Assembly: GCF_002237365.1 (NCBI RefSeq)
Contig: NZ_NMUO01000027.1
Coordinates: 1 to 41,399, forward strand
DNA from: Zobellella denitrificans
GTDB taxonomy: Bacteria; Pseudomonadota; Gammaproteobacteria; Enterobacterales; Aeromonadaceae
Reading direction: 5' to 3'
DNA length: 41,399 nucleotides
Both the position numbers and the translations under genes were made by a program. The notes under the pieces were generated by a model, which saw only the letters and a program-made list of their open reading frames with translations, had not been told where the DNA came from and did no database searches. Positions 30,422 through 41,060 of this stretch are shown here, one piece after another. Each line of letters opens with the position of its first letter. Position 1 is the stretch's first letter.

Positions 30422-30761
30422 CATTAACATTCCTGACCATAAACACGCCGTCATCGCTTTGACTGCTATTTATGGCGTCGGCCGTACCCGCTCTAAAGCC
30501 ATTTGTGCTGCAGCCGGTATCGCTGAGGATGTGAAAATTAAAGAATTGGATGAAGCGCAGATCGAACTTCTGCGTGAACAAGTGGCCAAGTTCACCGTAG
30601 AAGGTGACCTGCGCCGCGAAGTATCCATGAACATCAAGCGTCTGATGGACCTGGGTTGTTACCGAGGTCTGCGTCATCGTCGCAGCCTACCCGTTCGCGG
30701 TCAGCGCACCAAGACCAACGCCCGCACGCGTAAAGGTCCTCGTAAACCGATCAAGAAATAA
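30405..30761 (+). CDS. rpsM: 30S ribosomal protein S13
   Basis: A 118-aa S13 with a GTG start, as in E. coli, set inside the S4-responsive leader. It sits in the 30S head and contacts P-site tRNA and the 50S subunit. The GIADGINIP-like start ([14 protein letters not shown]) and the tail [21 protein letters not shown] are standard. First gene of the alpha operon. Confidence 0.98.
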   Translation: MARIAGINIPDHKHAVIALTAIYGVGRTRSKAICAAAGIAEDVKIKELDEAQIELLREQVAKFTVEGDLRREVSMNIKRLMDLGCYRGLRHRRSLPVRGQRTKTNARTRKGPRKPIKK

Positions 30762-30775
30762 CGGGAAGGTAGATC

Positions 30776-31168
30776 ATGGCTAAAACTCCGGCTCGTAGTG
30801 CACGCAAGCGCATCAAAAAGCAGGTGAGCGATGGCATTGCCCACGTTCATGCATCTTTCAACAACACCATAGTAACTATTACCGATCGTCAGGGTAATGC
30901 TCTGTCTTGGGCAACCGCCGGCGGTTCAGGTTTCCGTGGTTCCCGCAAGTCCACCCCGTTCGCTGCTCAGGTAGCTGCCGAGCGCGCTGGTGAAATTGCC
31001 AAGGAATACGGTGTTAAGAACCTGGAAGTAATGGTGAAGGGTCCGGGTCCGGGCCGTGAGTCATCCATCCGTGCGTTGAATGCGGCAGGTTTCCGCATCA
31101 CCAACATCACCGATGTGACTCCCATCCCGCACAACGGTTGTCGTCCTCCCAAGAAGCGTCGCGTATAA
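30776..31168 (+). CDS. rpsK: 30S ribosomal protein S11
   Basis: A 130-aa S11, part of the platform near the mRNA exit. Landmarks are [17 protein letters not shown] near residue 20 and the end [18 protein letters not shown]; the Asn in HNGC is where isoaspartate forms in E. coli. It lies 14 nt after rpsM. Confidence 0.98.
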   Translation: MAKTPARSARKRIKKQVSDGIAHVHASFNNTIVTITDRQGNALSWATAGGSGFRGSRKSTPFAAQVAAERAGEIAKEYGVKNLEVMVKGPGPGRESSIRALNAAGFRITNITDVTPIPHNGCRPPKKRRV

Positions 31169-31198
31169 CCCTTCTTGTAGGATAGTTGGAGAAAGAAC

Positions 31199-31819
31199 AT
31201 GGCAAGATATCTGGGTCCCAAGCTCAAACTGAGCCGTCGTGAGGGCACTGACCTCTTCCTGAAGTCAGGCGTTCGCGCGATCGATTCAAAATGTAAAATT
31301 GATACCGCACCCGGTCAACATGGCGCCCGCAAGCCGCGCCTGTCCGACTACGGTGTACAGCTGCGTGAAAAGCAGAAAGTTCGTCGCATCTACGGCGTAC
31401 TGGAAAAGCAATTCCGCAACTACTATAAAGAAGCTGCCCGCCTGAAAGGCAACACTGGTGAGAACCTGCTGCAGCTGCTGGAAGGTCGTCTGGACAACGT
31501 TGTTTACCGTATGGGTTTTGGTGCCACCCGCGCCGAGTCCCGTCAGCTGGTCAGCCACAAGGCTATCCTGGTGAACGGTAAGGTTGTGAACATTCCTTCC
31601 TTCCAAGTTTCTCCCGAGGACGTAGTCAGCGTTCGTGAGAAGGCTAAGAAACAAGCCCGGATCAAAGCCGCTCTGGAAGTGTCCGGTCAACGTGAAAAGC
31701 CGACCTGGGTAGAAGTTGACGCTACCAACATGCAAGGCGTTTACAAGCGTCTGCCTGAGCGTAGCGACCTGTCTGCCGAGATTAACGAACAGCTGATCGT
31801 CGAGCTTTACTCCAAGTAA
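31199..31819 (+). CDS. rpsD: 30S ribosomal protein S4
   Basis: A 206-aa S4 starting [19 protein letters not shown]. It starts 16S folding, acts in fidelity with S5, and represses the alpha operon by binding its leader. The S4 RNA-binding domain spans roughly residues 96-160 ([18 protein letters not shown]). No zinc cysteines are seen; this is the common cysteine-poor form. Confidence 0.98.
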   Translation: MARYLGPKLKLSRREGTDLFLKSGVRAIDSKCKIDTAPGQHGARKPRLSDYGVQLREKQKVRRIYGVLEKQFRNYYKEAARLKGNTGENLLQLLEGRLDNVVYRMGFGATRAESRQLVSHKAILVNGKVVNIPSFQVSPEDVVSVREKAKKQARIKAALEVSGQREKPTWVEVDATNMQGVYKRLPERSDLSAEINEQLIVELYSK

Positions 31820-31843
31820 AGCTAGCTTCTAAGAGAGGACACA

Positions 31844-32833
31844 ATGCAGGGTTCTGTAACAGATTTTCTTAAGCCGCGTCTGGTTGATATCGAACAGATC
31901 AGCCCGACTCATGCCAAAGTGACTCTCGAGCCGCTGGAGCGTGGCTTTGGTCATACATTGGGTAATGCGCTGCGTCGTATTCTGCTTTCTTCCATGCCGG
32001 GTTGTGCCATCACCGAAGTCGAACTCGACGGTGTGCTGCACGAGTACAGCAGCAAGGAAGGTATCCAGGAAGATATCCTGGAAATCCTGCTGAACCTCAA
32101 AGAGGTTGCTGTCAAGCTGGAAGGCAAGGACGAAGTGACCCTGTCTCTGACCAAAACTGGTGCAGGTCCCGTAACTGCAGGCGACATCACCCACGGTGAT
32201 GACGTCGAGATCGTTAACCCAGACCACGTCATCTGTCATCTGACAGGGGACGAGGCCGAAATCAGCATGCGTCTTAAGGTGCAGCGTGGCCGCGGCTATA
32301 TTCCCGCCGCCGCCCGCGCCCACACCGAAGACGACGAGCGTCCCATCGGACGCCTGCTGCTGGATGCGGCCTACAGCCCCGTGGTTCGTATCGCCTACAA
32401 TGTTGAGGCGGCCCGTGTCGAACAGCGTACCGATTTGGACAAGCTGGTTATCGACATGGAAACCAACGGCACTCTGGATCCGGAAGAAGCCATCCGTCGT
32501 GCGGCCACCATCATGGCCGAACAGCTGGAAGCCTTCGTGGATCTGCGTGACGTGAGCGAACCGGAAGAGAAAGAAGACAAGCCTGAGTTCGATCCTATCC
32601 TGCTGCGTCCTGTCGACGATCTGGAACTGACCGTTCGCTCTGCGAACTGTCTGAAGGCAGAAGCGATCCATTACATTGGTGATCTGGTACAGCGTACCGA
32701 GGTGGAGCTGCTGAAGACTCCCAACCTGGGTAAAAAATCTCTTACCGAGATTAAAGACGTGTTGGCGTCTCGTGGTTTGTCTCTGGGCATGCGCCTGGAG
32801 AACTGGCCGCCTGCCAGCATCGCTGATGAATAA
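31844..32833 (+). CDS. rpoA: RNA polymerase subunit alpha
   Basis: A 329-aa alpha subunit, same length as E. coli. The N-terminal domain (1 to ~235) dimerises and binds beta and beta-prime; the C-terminal domain (~250-329) binds UP elements and activators. Arg265 in [11 protein letters not shown], the key DNA contact, lies at exactly the E. coli number. This is the domain that an FNR-type activator and the rRNA UP elements later in the window would touch. Confidence 0.99.
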
Positions 32834-32877
32834 ACCGGATCACGGGTTTTACAGATTTAGTTAGGAAGGATTAGGTC

Positions 32878-33270
32878 ATGCGCCATCGTAAGAGTGGTCG
32901 TCAACTGAACCGGAACAGCAGCCATCGTCAGGCCATGTTCCGTAACATGGCCAGCTCCTTGGTTCGTCATGAAGTTATCAAGACGACTCTGCCCAAGGCT
33001 AAAGAGCTGCGTCGTGTGGTTGAACCTCTGATCACACTGGCCAAGAGCGACAGCGTTGCTAACCGTCGCCTGGCATTTGCCCGTACTCGCGACAGCGAAG
33101 TGGTTGGCAAACTGTTCAACGAACTGGGACCCCGCTACCAGGAGCGCCCGGGTGGTTACACCCGCATCCTGAAGTGCGGTTTCCGCGCCGGCGACAACGC
33201 CCCTATGGCTTATATCGAGCTGGTAGGTCGCGACGTCGAGGCCACTGAAGCAGTTGCTTCTGAAGAATAA
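32878..33270 (+). CDS. rplQ: 50S ribosomal protein L17
   Basis: A 130-aa L17 starting [17 protein letters not shown], near the tunnel exit. The [27 protein letters not shown] stretch and the C-terminal [22 protein letters not shown] are characteristic. It ends the alpha operon, with a strong terminator directly after. Confidence 0.98.
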   Translation: MRHRKSGRQLNRNSSHRQAMFRNMASSLVRHEVIKTTLPKAKELRRVVEPLITLAKSDSVANRRLAFARTRDSEVVGKLFNELGPRYQERPGGYTRILKCGFRAGDNAPMAYIELVGRDVEATEAVASEE

Positions 33271-33275
33271 AAACC

Positions 33276-33306
33276 AAAAGCCGGGCCCAGCCCGGCTTTT
33301 TCTTTT
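33276..33306 (+). terminator. Terminator of the alpha operon
   Basis: AAAAGCCGGGC pairs with GCCCGGCTTTT (11 bp) around a CCA loop, followed by TCTTTT. It separates rplQ from the nos promoter. Confidence 0.93.
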
Positions 33307-33360
33307 CCTGGTCCCGCATTTCCCCGCCTTGTTGTTTATTTCCGGCTTCTCTCCCTCCCA

Positions 33361-33402
33361 CTGATCTGGATCAATCCGATCGTTGCCATTTTTTAACATT
33401 AT
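33361..33402 (+). promoter_or_regulatory. FNR/ANR/DNR-type box and -10 element of the nos operon
   Basis: CTGATCTGGATCAA (33361-33374) matches TTGAT-N4-ATCAA with one mismatch. A CATTAT -10 candidate at 33397-33402 puts the box centre at about -41.5, the standard position for activation by FNR-type proteins; TATATT at 33400-33405 is an alternative -10. nosR starts at 33439. Confidence 0.75.
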
Positions 33403-33438
33403 ATTGTGCAACTGAAATGACAATTATGGCTTTCCTCT

Positions 33439-35604
33439 ATGTCGCGGGTACTGCTGCTTGCTTCCCTGCTGCTGTTGGTGGTGTTGAACGGCACCGCCAA
33501 TGCCGATCCCCGAGCCGATGTGCCCGGGCTGCTGGCCGACTGGTATCCTCAGGCGGCCATTGAGCCCATCGATGCGCCCCTGAGCGGTTGGCGCATTATC
33601 CCCGGCGACAAGGTGCCCCGATACGCCTTTCTTTCCCGTCAGTTCGCCGATATCCCCGCCTATTCCGGCAAGCCGGTGGAGCTGCTGCTGGCGATGGACG
33701 GACGTGGTCGGCTTGAGCACAGCCTGGTGGTCGAGCACCATGAGCCGATACTGCTGATCGGCATTCCCGAGATCAAGCTGACCGAATTCGTCGACCAGTA
33801 CCGGGGCATCGATGCCCGTGAGCGGGTACAGGTCGGTCTGTCCCGGCGCGACGACATTCATTCGGTGGATGGCGTCACCGGGGCCACCGTGACCGTCATG
33901 GTGATCAACCAGACCATCATGCGGGCGCTGCGCGGGGCCCAGGCGGCCCTGGCCGAAGGCGAGGGACCGTCCACCTCCGAATCGGCGGACGCCGCAGCAA
34001 CCCTGAACAACCAGTGGCAGCCGCGCGGCTGGACCTCGCTGAACGAACGCCAGTTAATCCGCTCGCTGCGCCTGACTCAGGGGGAAGTGGAACAGGCCTT
34101 TGCCGGTACCCGTGCGGCTTCGCGTACACCGCCGGCCGATCCGGAGCAGGCGTTCATGGAGCTTTATTTCGCGCCCCTGGGCATGGCGGACGCCGGCATC
34201 AACCTGCTGGGCCAGCAACAGTATGATCGCCTGATGGCGAGCCTGGCGCCTGGCGATCAGCCGGTGCTGGTGGTGGCCAACGGCGACTACAGCTTCCGCG
34301 GCAACGGCTTCGTGCGCGGTGGCATCTTCGATCGTATCCGGCTGTGGCAGGATGCAGAGGAGATCGCTTTCCGCGACATGGACTACCAGCGCCTGGCACC
34401 CTCGGATCTGCTGGCCGAAGATACGCCCGAATTTGGCGAGCTGGCCATTTTCATCGCCCGGGAAGACAGCCTGGACCTGACCCGGCCCTGGCAATTCGAG
34501 CTGATGGTGCGCCGCCAGGTAGGGGCGTTGGACAGCGAATTTGCCAGCTTCTATGCCGATTACCAATTGCCCGATGCCTACCTGAACCTGCCGAGCCTGA
34601 TGGAAAGCGCGCAAGTGGGCTGGGAAGAAGACGAGGCCCCGCTGTGGGTGAGCGTCTGGCAGCACAAGGCGGTGCAGATTGCCGTGCTGGGCGTGGGCCT
34701 GGTGGTGCTGGTGATCATCCTGTTCCTGCAGGACTGGCTGGTACAGCATCCGACCCTGCTGCACCGGCTGCGTATCGGCTATCTCTGCTACACGCTCTTC
34801 TTTATCGGCTGGTACAGCCTGGCCCAGCTGTCGATCGTCAATGTGTTCACCTTTCTGCACGCCCTCTTTACCGGCTTCCAGTGGTCATCCTTCCTGCTCG
34901 ATCCCATGATGTTCATCCTGTGGAGCTTCGTCGCCCTGACCCTGCTGCTGTGGGGGCGGGGCATCTTCTGCGGCTGGCTCTGTCCCTTCGGCGCCCTGCA
35001 GGAGCTGGTCAACGAAGCGGCGCGCAAGCTGAAAATAACACAGTTCACGGTGCCTTTTGCCCTGCACGAGCGGATGTGGGCACTCAAGTATCTGATTTTG
35101 TTGGGGCTGTTCGGACTGTCGTTGCAGTCCCTGGCTCTTGCGGAGCAGGCGGCGGAAGTGGAACCGTTCAAGACGGCGGTGACGCTGCGCTTTATGCGCG
35201 AATGGGGCTATGTAGCCTATGCCCTCGGCTGGGTGGTGCTGTCGCTGTTCGTACGCAAGGCCTACTGCCGTTACATCTGCCCCCTGGGCGCCGCACTCGC
35301 CGTACCGGCCCGGCTCCGGTTGTTCGACTGGCTCAAGCGCCGGCAGGAATGCGGCACGCCCTGTCAGCTTTGCGCCAAGGAATGCGAGGTGCAGGCCATT
35401 CATCCCGACGGGCGCATCAACGCCAACGAATGCCACCACTGTCTGGATTGCCAGATCACCTACTACAACCACCGTAAATGTCCGCCTCTGGTGATGAAGG
35501 CCAAGAAACGCCGCCAGCGCGAGCTGGAACGGGACGCGGCCAGGATCAAAGTGACCAATGTGGATACCCCCGGACTACAAGGAGAGTCTAATGAGCAAGC
35601 ATGA
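33439..35604 (+). CDS. nosR: NosR, flavin and iron-sulfur membrane protein for N2O reduction
   Basis: A 721-aa membrane protein required for nosZ expression and electron supply to nitrous oxide reductase. A signal peptide (ending near ANA, residue 22) is followed by a periplasmic FMN domain with DGVTGAT (144-150), where Thr150 would carry covalent FMN. Several transmembrane helices from about residue 415 lead to two CxxxCP motifs (CGWLCP at 511, CRYICP at 610) and a C-terminal ferredoxin-like part with two cysteine clusters ([12 protein letters not shown] and CHHCLDC). The start at 33439 has no good Shine-Dalgarno. The stop lies 14 nt inside the nosZ gene. Confidence 0.96.
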   Translation: MSRVLLLASLLLLVVLNGTANADPRADVPGLLADWYPQAAIEPIDAPLSGWRIIPGDKVPRYAFLSRQFADIPAYSGKPVELLLAMDGRGRLEHSLVVEHHEPILLIGIPEIKLTEFVDQYRGIDARERVQVGLSRRDDIHSVDGVTGATVTVMVINQTIMRALRGAQAALAEGEGPSTSESADAAATLNNQWQPRGWTSLNERQLIRSLRLTQGEVEQAFAGTRAASRTPPADPEQAFMELYFAPLGMADAGINLLGQQQYDRLMASLAPGDQPVLVVANGDYSFRGNGFVRGGIFDRIRLWQDAEEIAFRDMDYQRLAPSDLLAEDTPEFGELAIFIAREDSLDLTRPWQFELMVRRQVGALDSEFASFYADYQLPDAYLNLPSLMESAQVGWEEDEAPLWVSVWQHKAVQIAVLGVGLVVLVIILFLQDWLVQHPTLLHRLRIGYLCYTLFFIGWYSLAQLSIVNVFTFLHALFTGFQWSSFLLDPMMFILWSFVALTLLLWGRGIFCGWLCPFGALQELVNEAARKLKITQFTVPFALHERMWALKYLILLGLFGLSLQSLALAEQAAEVEPFKTAVTLRFMREWGYVAYALGWVVLSLFVRKAYCRYICPLGAALAVPARLRLFDWLKRRQECGTPCQLCAKECEVQAIHPDGRINANECHHCLDCQITYYNHRKCPPLVMKAKKRRQRELERDAARIKVTNVDTPGLQGESNEQA

Positions 35605-37471
35605 AGAGTTGAGCGAACACGTCAAACTGAGCCGACGGCTGTTTTTGGGGGGATCCTCCGCCCTGCTGGCCACGGCGGCGGCGGGTGGTGGCCTGAGTCT
35701 GGCTTCATCCCCGGCGCTGGCCGCGGCGGCGGCGCAGAATGGCCACGTGGCCCCCGGCGAGCTGGATGAATACTACGGTTTCTGGAGTGGCGGCCATCAG
35801 GGCGAAGTGCGGGTGCTGGGTGTGCCCTCCATGCGCGAGCTGATGCGCATCCCGGTGTTCAACGTGGACTCGGCCACCGGCTGGGGCCTGACCGATGAGA
35901 GCAAGCGGGTTCTGGGGGAGAGCAGCAAGTACCTCAACGGCGACTGCCACCATCCCCATATCTCCATGACCGACGGCCACTACGACGGCAAGTACCTGTT
36001 TATCAACGACAAGGCCAACAGCCGGGTGGCGCGTATCCGGCTGGATATCATGAAGTGCGACAAGATGGTCACCATCCCCAATGTGCAGGCTATCCACGGG
36101 CTGCGGCTGCAGAAGGTGCCCCATACCAAGTACGTGTTCTGCAACGCCGAGTTCATCATCCCCCATCCCAATGACGGCAGTAACCTGAAAAACCTGGATG
36201 CTGCCGAGAAGTTCACCATGTTCAACGCGGTGGACGCCGAAACCATGGAAGTGGCCTTCCAGGTCATCGTGGACGGCAACCTGGACAACTGCGATGCCTG
36301 CTACACCGGCAAGTATGCCGCTTCCACCTGCTACAACTCGGAAGGTGCCACCGATCTGGGCGGCATGATGCGCAACGAACGGGACTGGGTGACGGTGTTC
36401 AACATTCCGCGCATCGAGGCGGCGATCCAGGCGGGCAACTTCACCACCCTGGGTGACGCCAAGGTGCCGGTGCTGGACGGCCGCAAGGGTTCTCCCCTGA
36501 CCCGGTACATTCCGGTGCCGAAGAACCCCCACGGCCTCAATACCTCGCCCGACGGCAAGTACTTCATCGCCAACGGCAAGCTGTCGCCGACGGTGTCCAT
36601 GATCGAGATTGCCAAGCTGGACGAGCTGTTCGACGACAAGTTCGAGGATCCCCGGGCGGTGATCGCCGCCGAGCCCGAATTGGGCCTGGGGCCGCTGCAC
36701 ACCACCTTCGATGGCCGCGGCAACGGCTACACCACCCTCTTTATCGACAGCCAGGTGGTGAAATGGAACCTGGCCGACGCGGTGCGTGCCTACAACGGCG
36801 AAGACGTCAACTATATCCGCCAGAAGCTGGACGTGCAGTACCAGCCCGGTCATAACCACGCTTCCCACACCGAGGCCCGGGATGCGGACGGCAAGTGGCT
36901 GATCGTGCTGTGCAAGTTCTCCAAGGATCGCTTCCTGCCGGTGGGGCCCTTGCACGCGGAAAACGATCAGTTGATCGACATTTCCGGCGAGGAAATGAAG
37001 CTGGTGCACGACGGCCCCACCTTCGCCGAACCCCACGACTGCATCCTGATCAAGCGCAACATGCTCAACCCCAAGAAGATCTGGGACCGCCAGGACCCCT
37101 TCTTCGCCGAGACCGTGGCCATGGCGGCCCGGGATGGCGTGACCCTGGAGCGGGACAACAAGGTGATCCGCGATGGCAACAAGGTACGGGTCTACATGAC
37201 CTCGGTGGCGCCCACCTTCGGCATCCAGGAGTTCACCGTCAAGCAGGGCGACGAGGTGACCGTGGTGGTGACCAACCTGGACATGATCGAGGACGTGACC
37301 CACGGCTTCTGCATGGTCAACCATGGCGTCAGCATGGAGATCAGTCCCCAGCAGACCTCTTCCATCACCTTCGTTGCCGACAAGCCCGGGGTGCACTGGT
37401 ATTACTGCAACTGGTTCTGCCACGCCCTGCACATGGAGATGGTGGGCCGCATGTTCGTCGAACCGGCATAA
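35591..37471 (+). CDS. nosZ: Nitrous oxide reductase, Tat-dependent clade I
   Basis: A 626-aa copper enzyme reducing N2O to N2 in the periplasm. A twin-arginine signal (SRRLFLGG, Arg15-Arg16) with a hydrophobic stretch ending near ALA marks clade I. CuZ histidines are seen in DCHHPHIS (His120, 121, 123) and other His residues along the seven-bladed propeller. The C-terminal cupredoxin holds the CuA motif [12 protein letters not shown] (Cys606, Cys610, His614, Met617). The ATG at 35591 follows AAGGAG and gives the short N-terminus before the Tat motif; translation is coupled to nosR by a 14-nt overlap. Confidence 0.98.
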   Translation: MSKHEELSEHVKLSRRLFLGGSSALLATAAAGGGLSLASSPALAAAAAQNGHVAPGELDEYYGFWSGGHQGEVRVLGVPSMRELMRIPVFNVDSATGWGLTDESKRVLGESSKYLNGDCHHPHISMTDGHYDGKYLFINDKANSRVARIRLDIMKCDKMVTIPNVQAIHGLRLQKVPHTKYVFCNAEFIIPHPNDGSNLKNLDAAEKFTMFNAVDAETMEVAFQVIVDGNLDNCDACYTGKYAASTCYNSEGATDLGGMMRNERDWVTVFNIPRIEAAIQAGNFTTLGDAKVPVLDGRKGSPLTRYIPVPKNPHGLNTSPDGKYFIANGKLSPTVSMIEIAKLDELFDDKFEDPRAVIAAEPELGLGPLHTTFDGRGNGYTTLFIDSQVVKWNLADAVRAYNGEDVNYIRQKLDVQYQPGHNHASHTEARDADGKWLIVLCKFSKDRFLPVGPLHAENDQLIDISGEEMKLVHDGPTFAEPHDCILIKRNMLNPKKIWDRQDPFFAETVAMAARDGVTLERDNKVIRDGNKVRVYMTSVAPTFGIQEFTVKQGDEVTVVVTNLDMIEDVTHGFCMVNHGVSMEISPQQTSSITFVADKPGVHWYYCNWFCHALHMEMVGRMFVEPA

Positions 37472-37479
37472 GGAGTGGC

Positions 37480-38766
37480 ATGAACAGGCTATGGCTTTTC
37501 TTGCTGTTGTTCGCCTGGCCGCTGGCGGCGGAGGTCCGGCTGACGCCGGCCTCCGTGGCCGGGCTGGCGGAGGTGCCGGCGGGGGAAACCGTGCGCTTGG
37601 CTCCCGGCATCTATCCGGCGTTGCGCATCGGGCAGCCCCTGACCCTGCTGGGCGAGCCGGGGGCGGTGATCGACGCCGGTGGCCAAGGCCATGGCCTCTA
37701 TCTGGATGCCCCCGGCATCCAGGTTTCCCATCTTGAAATCCGCAACTGGGGTAAGGATTTGGGCACGCTGGACGCGGGGGTTTTTATCAGCGACAACGCC
37801 GACGGTACCGAAGTTGCCCATCTGCGCCTGCGCGGCCCGGGTTTCGGCATCTGGGCCGACAGGGTCAGCCGCATCCAGCTGTACGCTAACGACATCGAGG
37901 GAGACCATCGGCTGCGCTCCCAGGACAGGGGCAATGGTATCCATCTGTTCAATGTCAGCGACAGTGAAATCGTGGGCAACCGGATCCGCCATACCCGCGA
38001 CGGCATCTATATCGATTACAGCAACCATAACCGGCTGGCCGGCAACCACCTGAGCGAGCTGCGTTATGGCATTCACTATATGTATTCCAATCACAATGAG
38101 GTGGTGGCCAACGTCACCCGCGCGACTCGCACCGGCTATGCCCTGATGCAGTCCCGCTTCCTCACCGTGGTCGACAACCTTTCCGAGCAGGATGAGAACT
38201 ACGGCATCCTGATGAATTACATCACCTACTCCACCATCAGCCACAACAGGGTGGAGGGCGTCAGGGCCAACAGCCATCTGCTCAACCCGCGGGGCGCCGA
38301 GGGCAAGGCGATGTTCGCCTACCATGCGGTGGGCAACGAGATCAGCGGCAACTGGCTGGGCCACAGCGATCTGGGCATCCACATGACGGCGGGCTCGGAG
38401 CAGAACCGGATCTTCGGCAATGCCCTGGTCGGCAACCGTACCCAGGTTCGTTATGTCTCCAACCGGCCCCAGGAGTGGTCCCAGGATGGCCGCGGCAATT
38501 ACTGGGGGGATTACCAGGGCTGGGATCTGAATCAGGACGGCCTGGGCGATATCGCCTACGAACCCAATGACGGCATGGACCGGGTGCTGTGGCAGTACCC
38601 GGCGGCCCGCTGGCTGATGAATGCGCCCGTGGTCAGCCTGCTGCGCTGGGTTCAGCAGCAGTTTCCGGTGTTCAAGGGGCCTGGCGTGCGGGACTCGTTT
38701 CCGCTGATGAGCCTGCCCGAAGCGAGGAGGAGCCATGAGTATCATTCATCTGCGGCAGCTCAGTAA
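37480..38766 (+). CDS. nosD: NosD, periplasmic copper-site maturation protein
   Basis: A 428-aa protein with a signal peptide (MNRLWLFLLLFAWPLAAEV) and a long right-handed beta-helix of repeated segments such as GIHLFNVSDSEIVGNRI and GIYIDYSNHNRLAGNHL. NosD works with the NosFY transporter to build the CuZ sulfur-copper site of NosZ. The start at 37480 lies 8 nt after nosZ with an AAGGAG site; the same frame is open far upstream through nosZ, which is only a shadow. It overlaps nosF by 32 nt. Confidence 0.95.
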   Translation: MNRLWLFLLLFAWPLAAEVRLTPASVAGLAEVPAGETVRLAPGIYPALRIGQPLTLLGEPGAVIDAGGQGHGLYLDAPGIQVSHLEIRNWGKDLGTLDAGVFISDNADGTEVAHLRLRGPGFGIWADRVSRIQLYANDIEGDHRLRSQDRGNGIHLFNVSDSEIVGNRIRHTRDGIYIDYSNHNRLAGNHLSELRYGIHYMYSNHNEVVANVTRATRTGYALMQSRFLTVVDNLSEQDENYGILMNYITYSTISHNRVEGVRANSHLLNPRGAEGKAMFAYHAVGNEISGNWLGHSDLGIHMTAGSEQNRIFGNALVGNRTQVRYVSNRPQEWSQDGRGNYWGDYQGWDLNQDGLGDIAYEPNDGMDRVLWQYPAARWLMNAPVVSLLRWVQQQFPVFKGPGVRDSFPLMSLPEARRSHEYHSSAAAQ

Positions 38767-39661
38767 GCAGTTTGCCGGCAAGATTGCCCTGGACGGGATA
38801 TCGCTGGAGGTGGCCGAAGGCGAGGTGCTGGGGCTGCTCGGCCATAATGGGGCCGGCAAGACCACCACCATCAAGCTGATATTGGGACTGCTCCGGCCCG
38901 ACGGCGGCGAGGTGCGGGTGATGGGGCAGGACCCGGCCAGGCCCGCCTTTCGCGGACAGCGCAGGCATATCGGTTTCCTGCAGGAAAACGTCAGCTTCTA
39001 TGACCAGCTGACCGGCGCCGAAGTGATCGGCTACCTGGCCCGCTTGAAGGGCATGCCCCCCTTGCAAGGCATGACCTTGCTCGAGCAACTGGGGTTGAAG
39101 GAGGCCGCCGGGCGACGGGTCAAGACCTATTCCAAGGGCATGCGGCAACGGCTGGGACTGGCCCAGGCATTGCTGGGGGAGCCGCGAGTCCTGTTGCTGG
39201 ACGAGCCGACGGTCGGCCTGGATCCGTTGGCAACCCAGCATTTTTACCAGCAGATCGAGGAACTGCGCCAACGGGGTTGCGCCGTCATTCTCTGCTCCCA
39301 TGTGCTGGCGGGGGTTGAGCCTTATCTCGATCGGGTCGCGGTGATGGGGCAGGGACGGGTACTGGCGGCCGGCGATCTCGCCACCCTGAGGGCCCAGTCG
39401 CAACTGCCGGTGACCCTGACCCTGCACGGCTCCAATCTGCAGGCGGCCCTGCCCGAGCAATACCGGTGTCTGGTCCAACAGGCGGGGGCCGGGCATATCA
39501 GGCTGCAGGCCCGGCCCGAACAGCAAAGAGTGCTGGCGGAGCTGATCTGCTGCTTGCCCGGGGTGGAGCATTTCCACTGGCAACAGCCCAACCTGCCCGA
39601 GTTGTACCAACATATCTGTTACGGAGCCGCCGATGGCCATACTACTGACTATTGCTCGTAA
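38735..39661 (+). CDS. nosF: NosF, ABC transporter ATPase
   Basis: A 308-aa ATPase that powers NosY. Walker A GHNGAGKTT (36-44), signature YSKGMRQ (132-138; Lys replaces the usual Gly after the Ser, a common ABC-2 variant), Walker B VLLLDEPT (152-159) and the switch histidine in CSHVL are all present. GAGGAGG lies ahead of the start, which is inside the end of nosD. The C-terminal ~85 residues form an accessory domain. With NosY and NosD it matures the NosZ copper centre. Confidence 0.95.
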   Translation: MSIIHLRQLSKQFAGKIALDGISLEVAEGEVLGLLGHNGAGKTTTIKLILGLLRPDGGEVRVMGQDPARPAFRGQRRHIGFLQENVSFYDQLTGAEVIGYLARLKGMPPLQGMTLLEQLGLKEAAGRRVKTYSKGMRQRLGLAQALLGEPRVLLLDEPTVGLDPLATQHFYQQIEELRQRGCAVILCSHVLAGVEPYLDRVAVMGQGRVLAAGDLATLRAQSQLPVTLTLHGSNLQAALPEQYRCLVQQAGAGHIRLQARPEQQRVLAELICCLPGVEHFHWQQPNLPELYQHICYGAADGHTTDYCS

Positions 39662-40469
39662 GGAGTGGCTGGATGGCATCCGCAATCGCTGGATCCTGGC
39701 GATTGCCCTCATATTGTGGGGGTTGGCCGTCGGTCTGGCCTATTTCGGTGGTGTCGCCTCGGGGCTGGTCGGCTTTACCAGCATAGAGTCGACCCTGGCC
39801 AGCCTGGCCAGTCTGGCGGTGGTGATACTGCCGTTGATTGCGTTGATGCTGGGCCATGATGCCCTGATCGGCGAGGCCGAACGGGGCACCCTGCTGCTGT
39901 TGCTGACCTATCCCATCACACCCGGGCAACTGCTGCTGGGCAAGTTCATCGGTCAGGCACTGATGCTGGCGGCAGCCACCGCGCTGGGCTTCGGCAGTGC
40001 CGCCCTGACCCTGCTGCTGCTGACCCCGGCGCTCGACGCCGGAGTGGTGCTGTACCTCTTTGCCGCCCTGATCCTGTCGGCCGTACTGCTTGGCTGGACT
40101 TTTCTCGCCATGGCCTATGCCCTGAGTGGCTGGGTAAATGAAAAGGCCAAGGCGGCCGGCGCCTCGCTGATACTCTGGTTTTTCTTCGTGGTGGTGTTCG
40201 ACCTGCTGATGCTGGGATTGCTGATCGGGTTGCCAGAACGACTGGACTTCGCGTCCTTGCCCTACCTGATGCTGCTCAATCCGGCCGATATTTTCCGCAT
40301 CTTTAACCTCGGCCTGCTGTCGTCGGCGGAAGTCAAAACCGGAGTGATGGCGGCCGGCAGCAGCCTGGGGTTGGGATCGGCCGGCTTGCTGGCGGGGCTG
40401 CTGCTATGGCTCGGCTGCATGATGGGGCTGGCCCGGTTCCTGTTTCAACGTTCTCTGCTAAGGATTTAA
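39633..40469 (+). CDS. nosY: NosY, ABC-2 type membrane subunit
   Basis: A 278-aa inner-membrane protein with six hydrophobic segments, starting MAILLTIARKEWLDGIRNRW, a typical ABC-2 permease N-terminus with a cytoplasmic amphipathic helix. It pairs with NosF. The gene starts 29 nt inside nosF with a GGAG site and ends 3 nt before nosL. The EAERGTLLLLLTYPI stretch near residue 86 is characteristic of NosY. Confidence 0.94.
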   Translation: MAILLTIARKEWLDGIRNRWILAIALILWGLAVGLAYFGGVASGLVGFTSIESTLASLASLAVVILPLIALMLGHDALIGEAERGTLLLLLTYPITPGQLLLGKFIGQALMLAAATALGFGSAALTLLLLTPALDAGVVLYLFAALILSAVLLGWTFLAMAYALSGWVNEKAKAAGASLILWFFFVVVFDLLMLGLLIGLPERLDFASLPYLMLLNPADIFRIFNLGLLSSAEVKTGVMAAGSSLGLGSAGLLAGLLLWLGCMMGLARFLFQRSLLRI

Positions 40470-40472
40470 CTC

Positions 40473-40973
40473 ATGCGTTTATACGGTCTTTTATTCTCGG
40501 TGCTGCTGCTGGCCGGTTGTGGTGAACGTCATGTCGAGGCCCAGATCAGGCAGGCGGTGGCGATAGAGCAGGGGGACGAGTGCCATCTGTGTGGCATGGT
40601 GATCAGTCGCTTTCCCGGCCCGAAGGGCGAGGCCTACGAGCAAGGTGCGGAGGAAATCCGCAAGTTTTGCTCTACCCGGGATCTGCTGAACTGGGCGTTG
40701 GATCCGGAAAATCGGCATGCCCGCCAGCAGATCTGGGTACACGACATGGGCCAGACTCCCTGGGACAAGCCGGATGACGAGCATTTTATCGATGCGGAAC
40801 TTGCCTGGTATGTGGCGGGCTCGACCCAGACCGGCGCCATGGGACCGACCCTGGCCAGCTTTGGTGAGCAGGCGGTGGCTGAACGATTCGCCAGTAAGTT
40901 TGGTGGACAGGTACTGAAGTTCGAGGAGCTGACGTTGGAAAATATCAATCCCAAAGGGCATCAGATGCACTGA
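40473..40973 (+). CDS. nosL: NosL, copper-chaperone lipoprotein
   Basis: A 166-aa lipoprotein: the lipobox LLAGC places the acylated cysteine at residue 16. The CHLCGM motif (Cys37, Cys40, Met42) is the Cu(I)-binding site that delivers copper to NosZ maturation. The rest is the standard NosL fold with KFCSTRDLL and IWVHDMG. Last gene of nosRZDFYL. No nosX/apbE follows. Confidence 0.94.
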   Translation: MRLYGLLFSVLLLAGCGERHVEAQIRQAVAIEQGDECHLCGMVISRFPGPKGEAYEQGAEEIRKFCSTRDLLNWALDPENRHARQQIWVHDMGQTPWDKPDDEHFIDAELAWYVAGSTQTGAMGPTLASFGEQAVAERFASKFGGQVLKFEELTLENINPKGHQMH

Positions 40974-40990
40974 GGTGTGGGTAAGTCTGT

Positions 40991-41019
40991 GATTAACCTG
41001 TGCTATTGCTGGGTTAATC
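40991..41019 (+). repeat. Inverted repeat after nosL
   Basis: GATTAACC (40991-40998) pairs with GGTTAATC (41012-41019) across 13 bp. There is no T run, so it is not a convincing terminator; it may still be a weak 3' end for the nos transcript. Confidence 0.45.
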
Positions 41020-41060
41020 GGCGCTTGGTGGTAAAAGTGATGTTTTTCACAAAAAAGCCC

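Noticed and set aside
36895-37479. Long upstream extension of the nosD frame through nosZ
   Set aside because: The extension is an out-of-frame shadow of nosZ; the start at 37480 has an AAGGAG site and a proper signal peptide.
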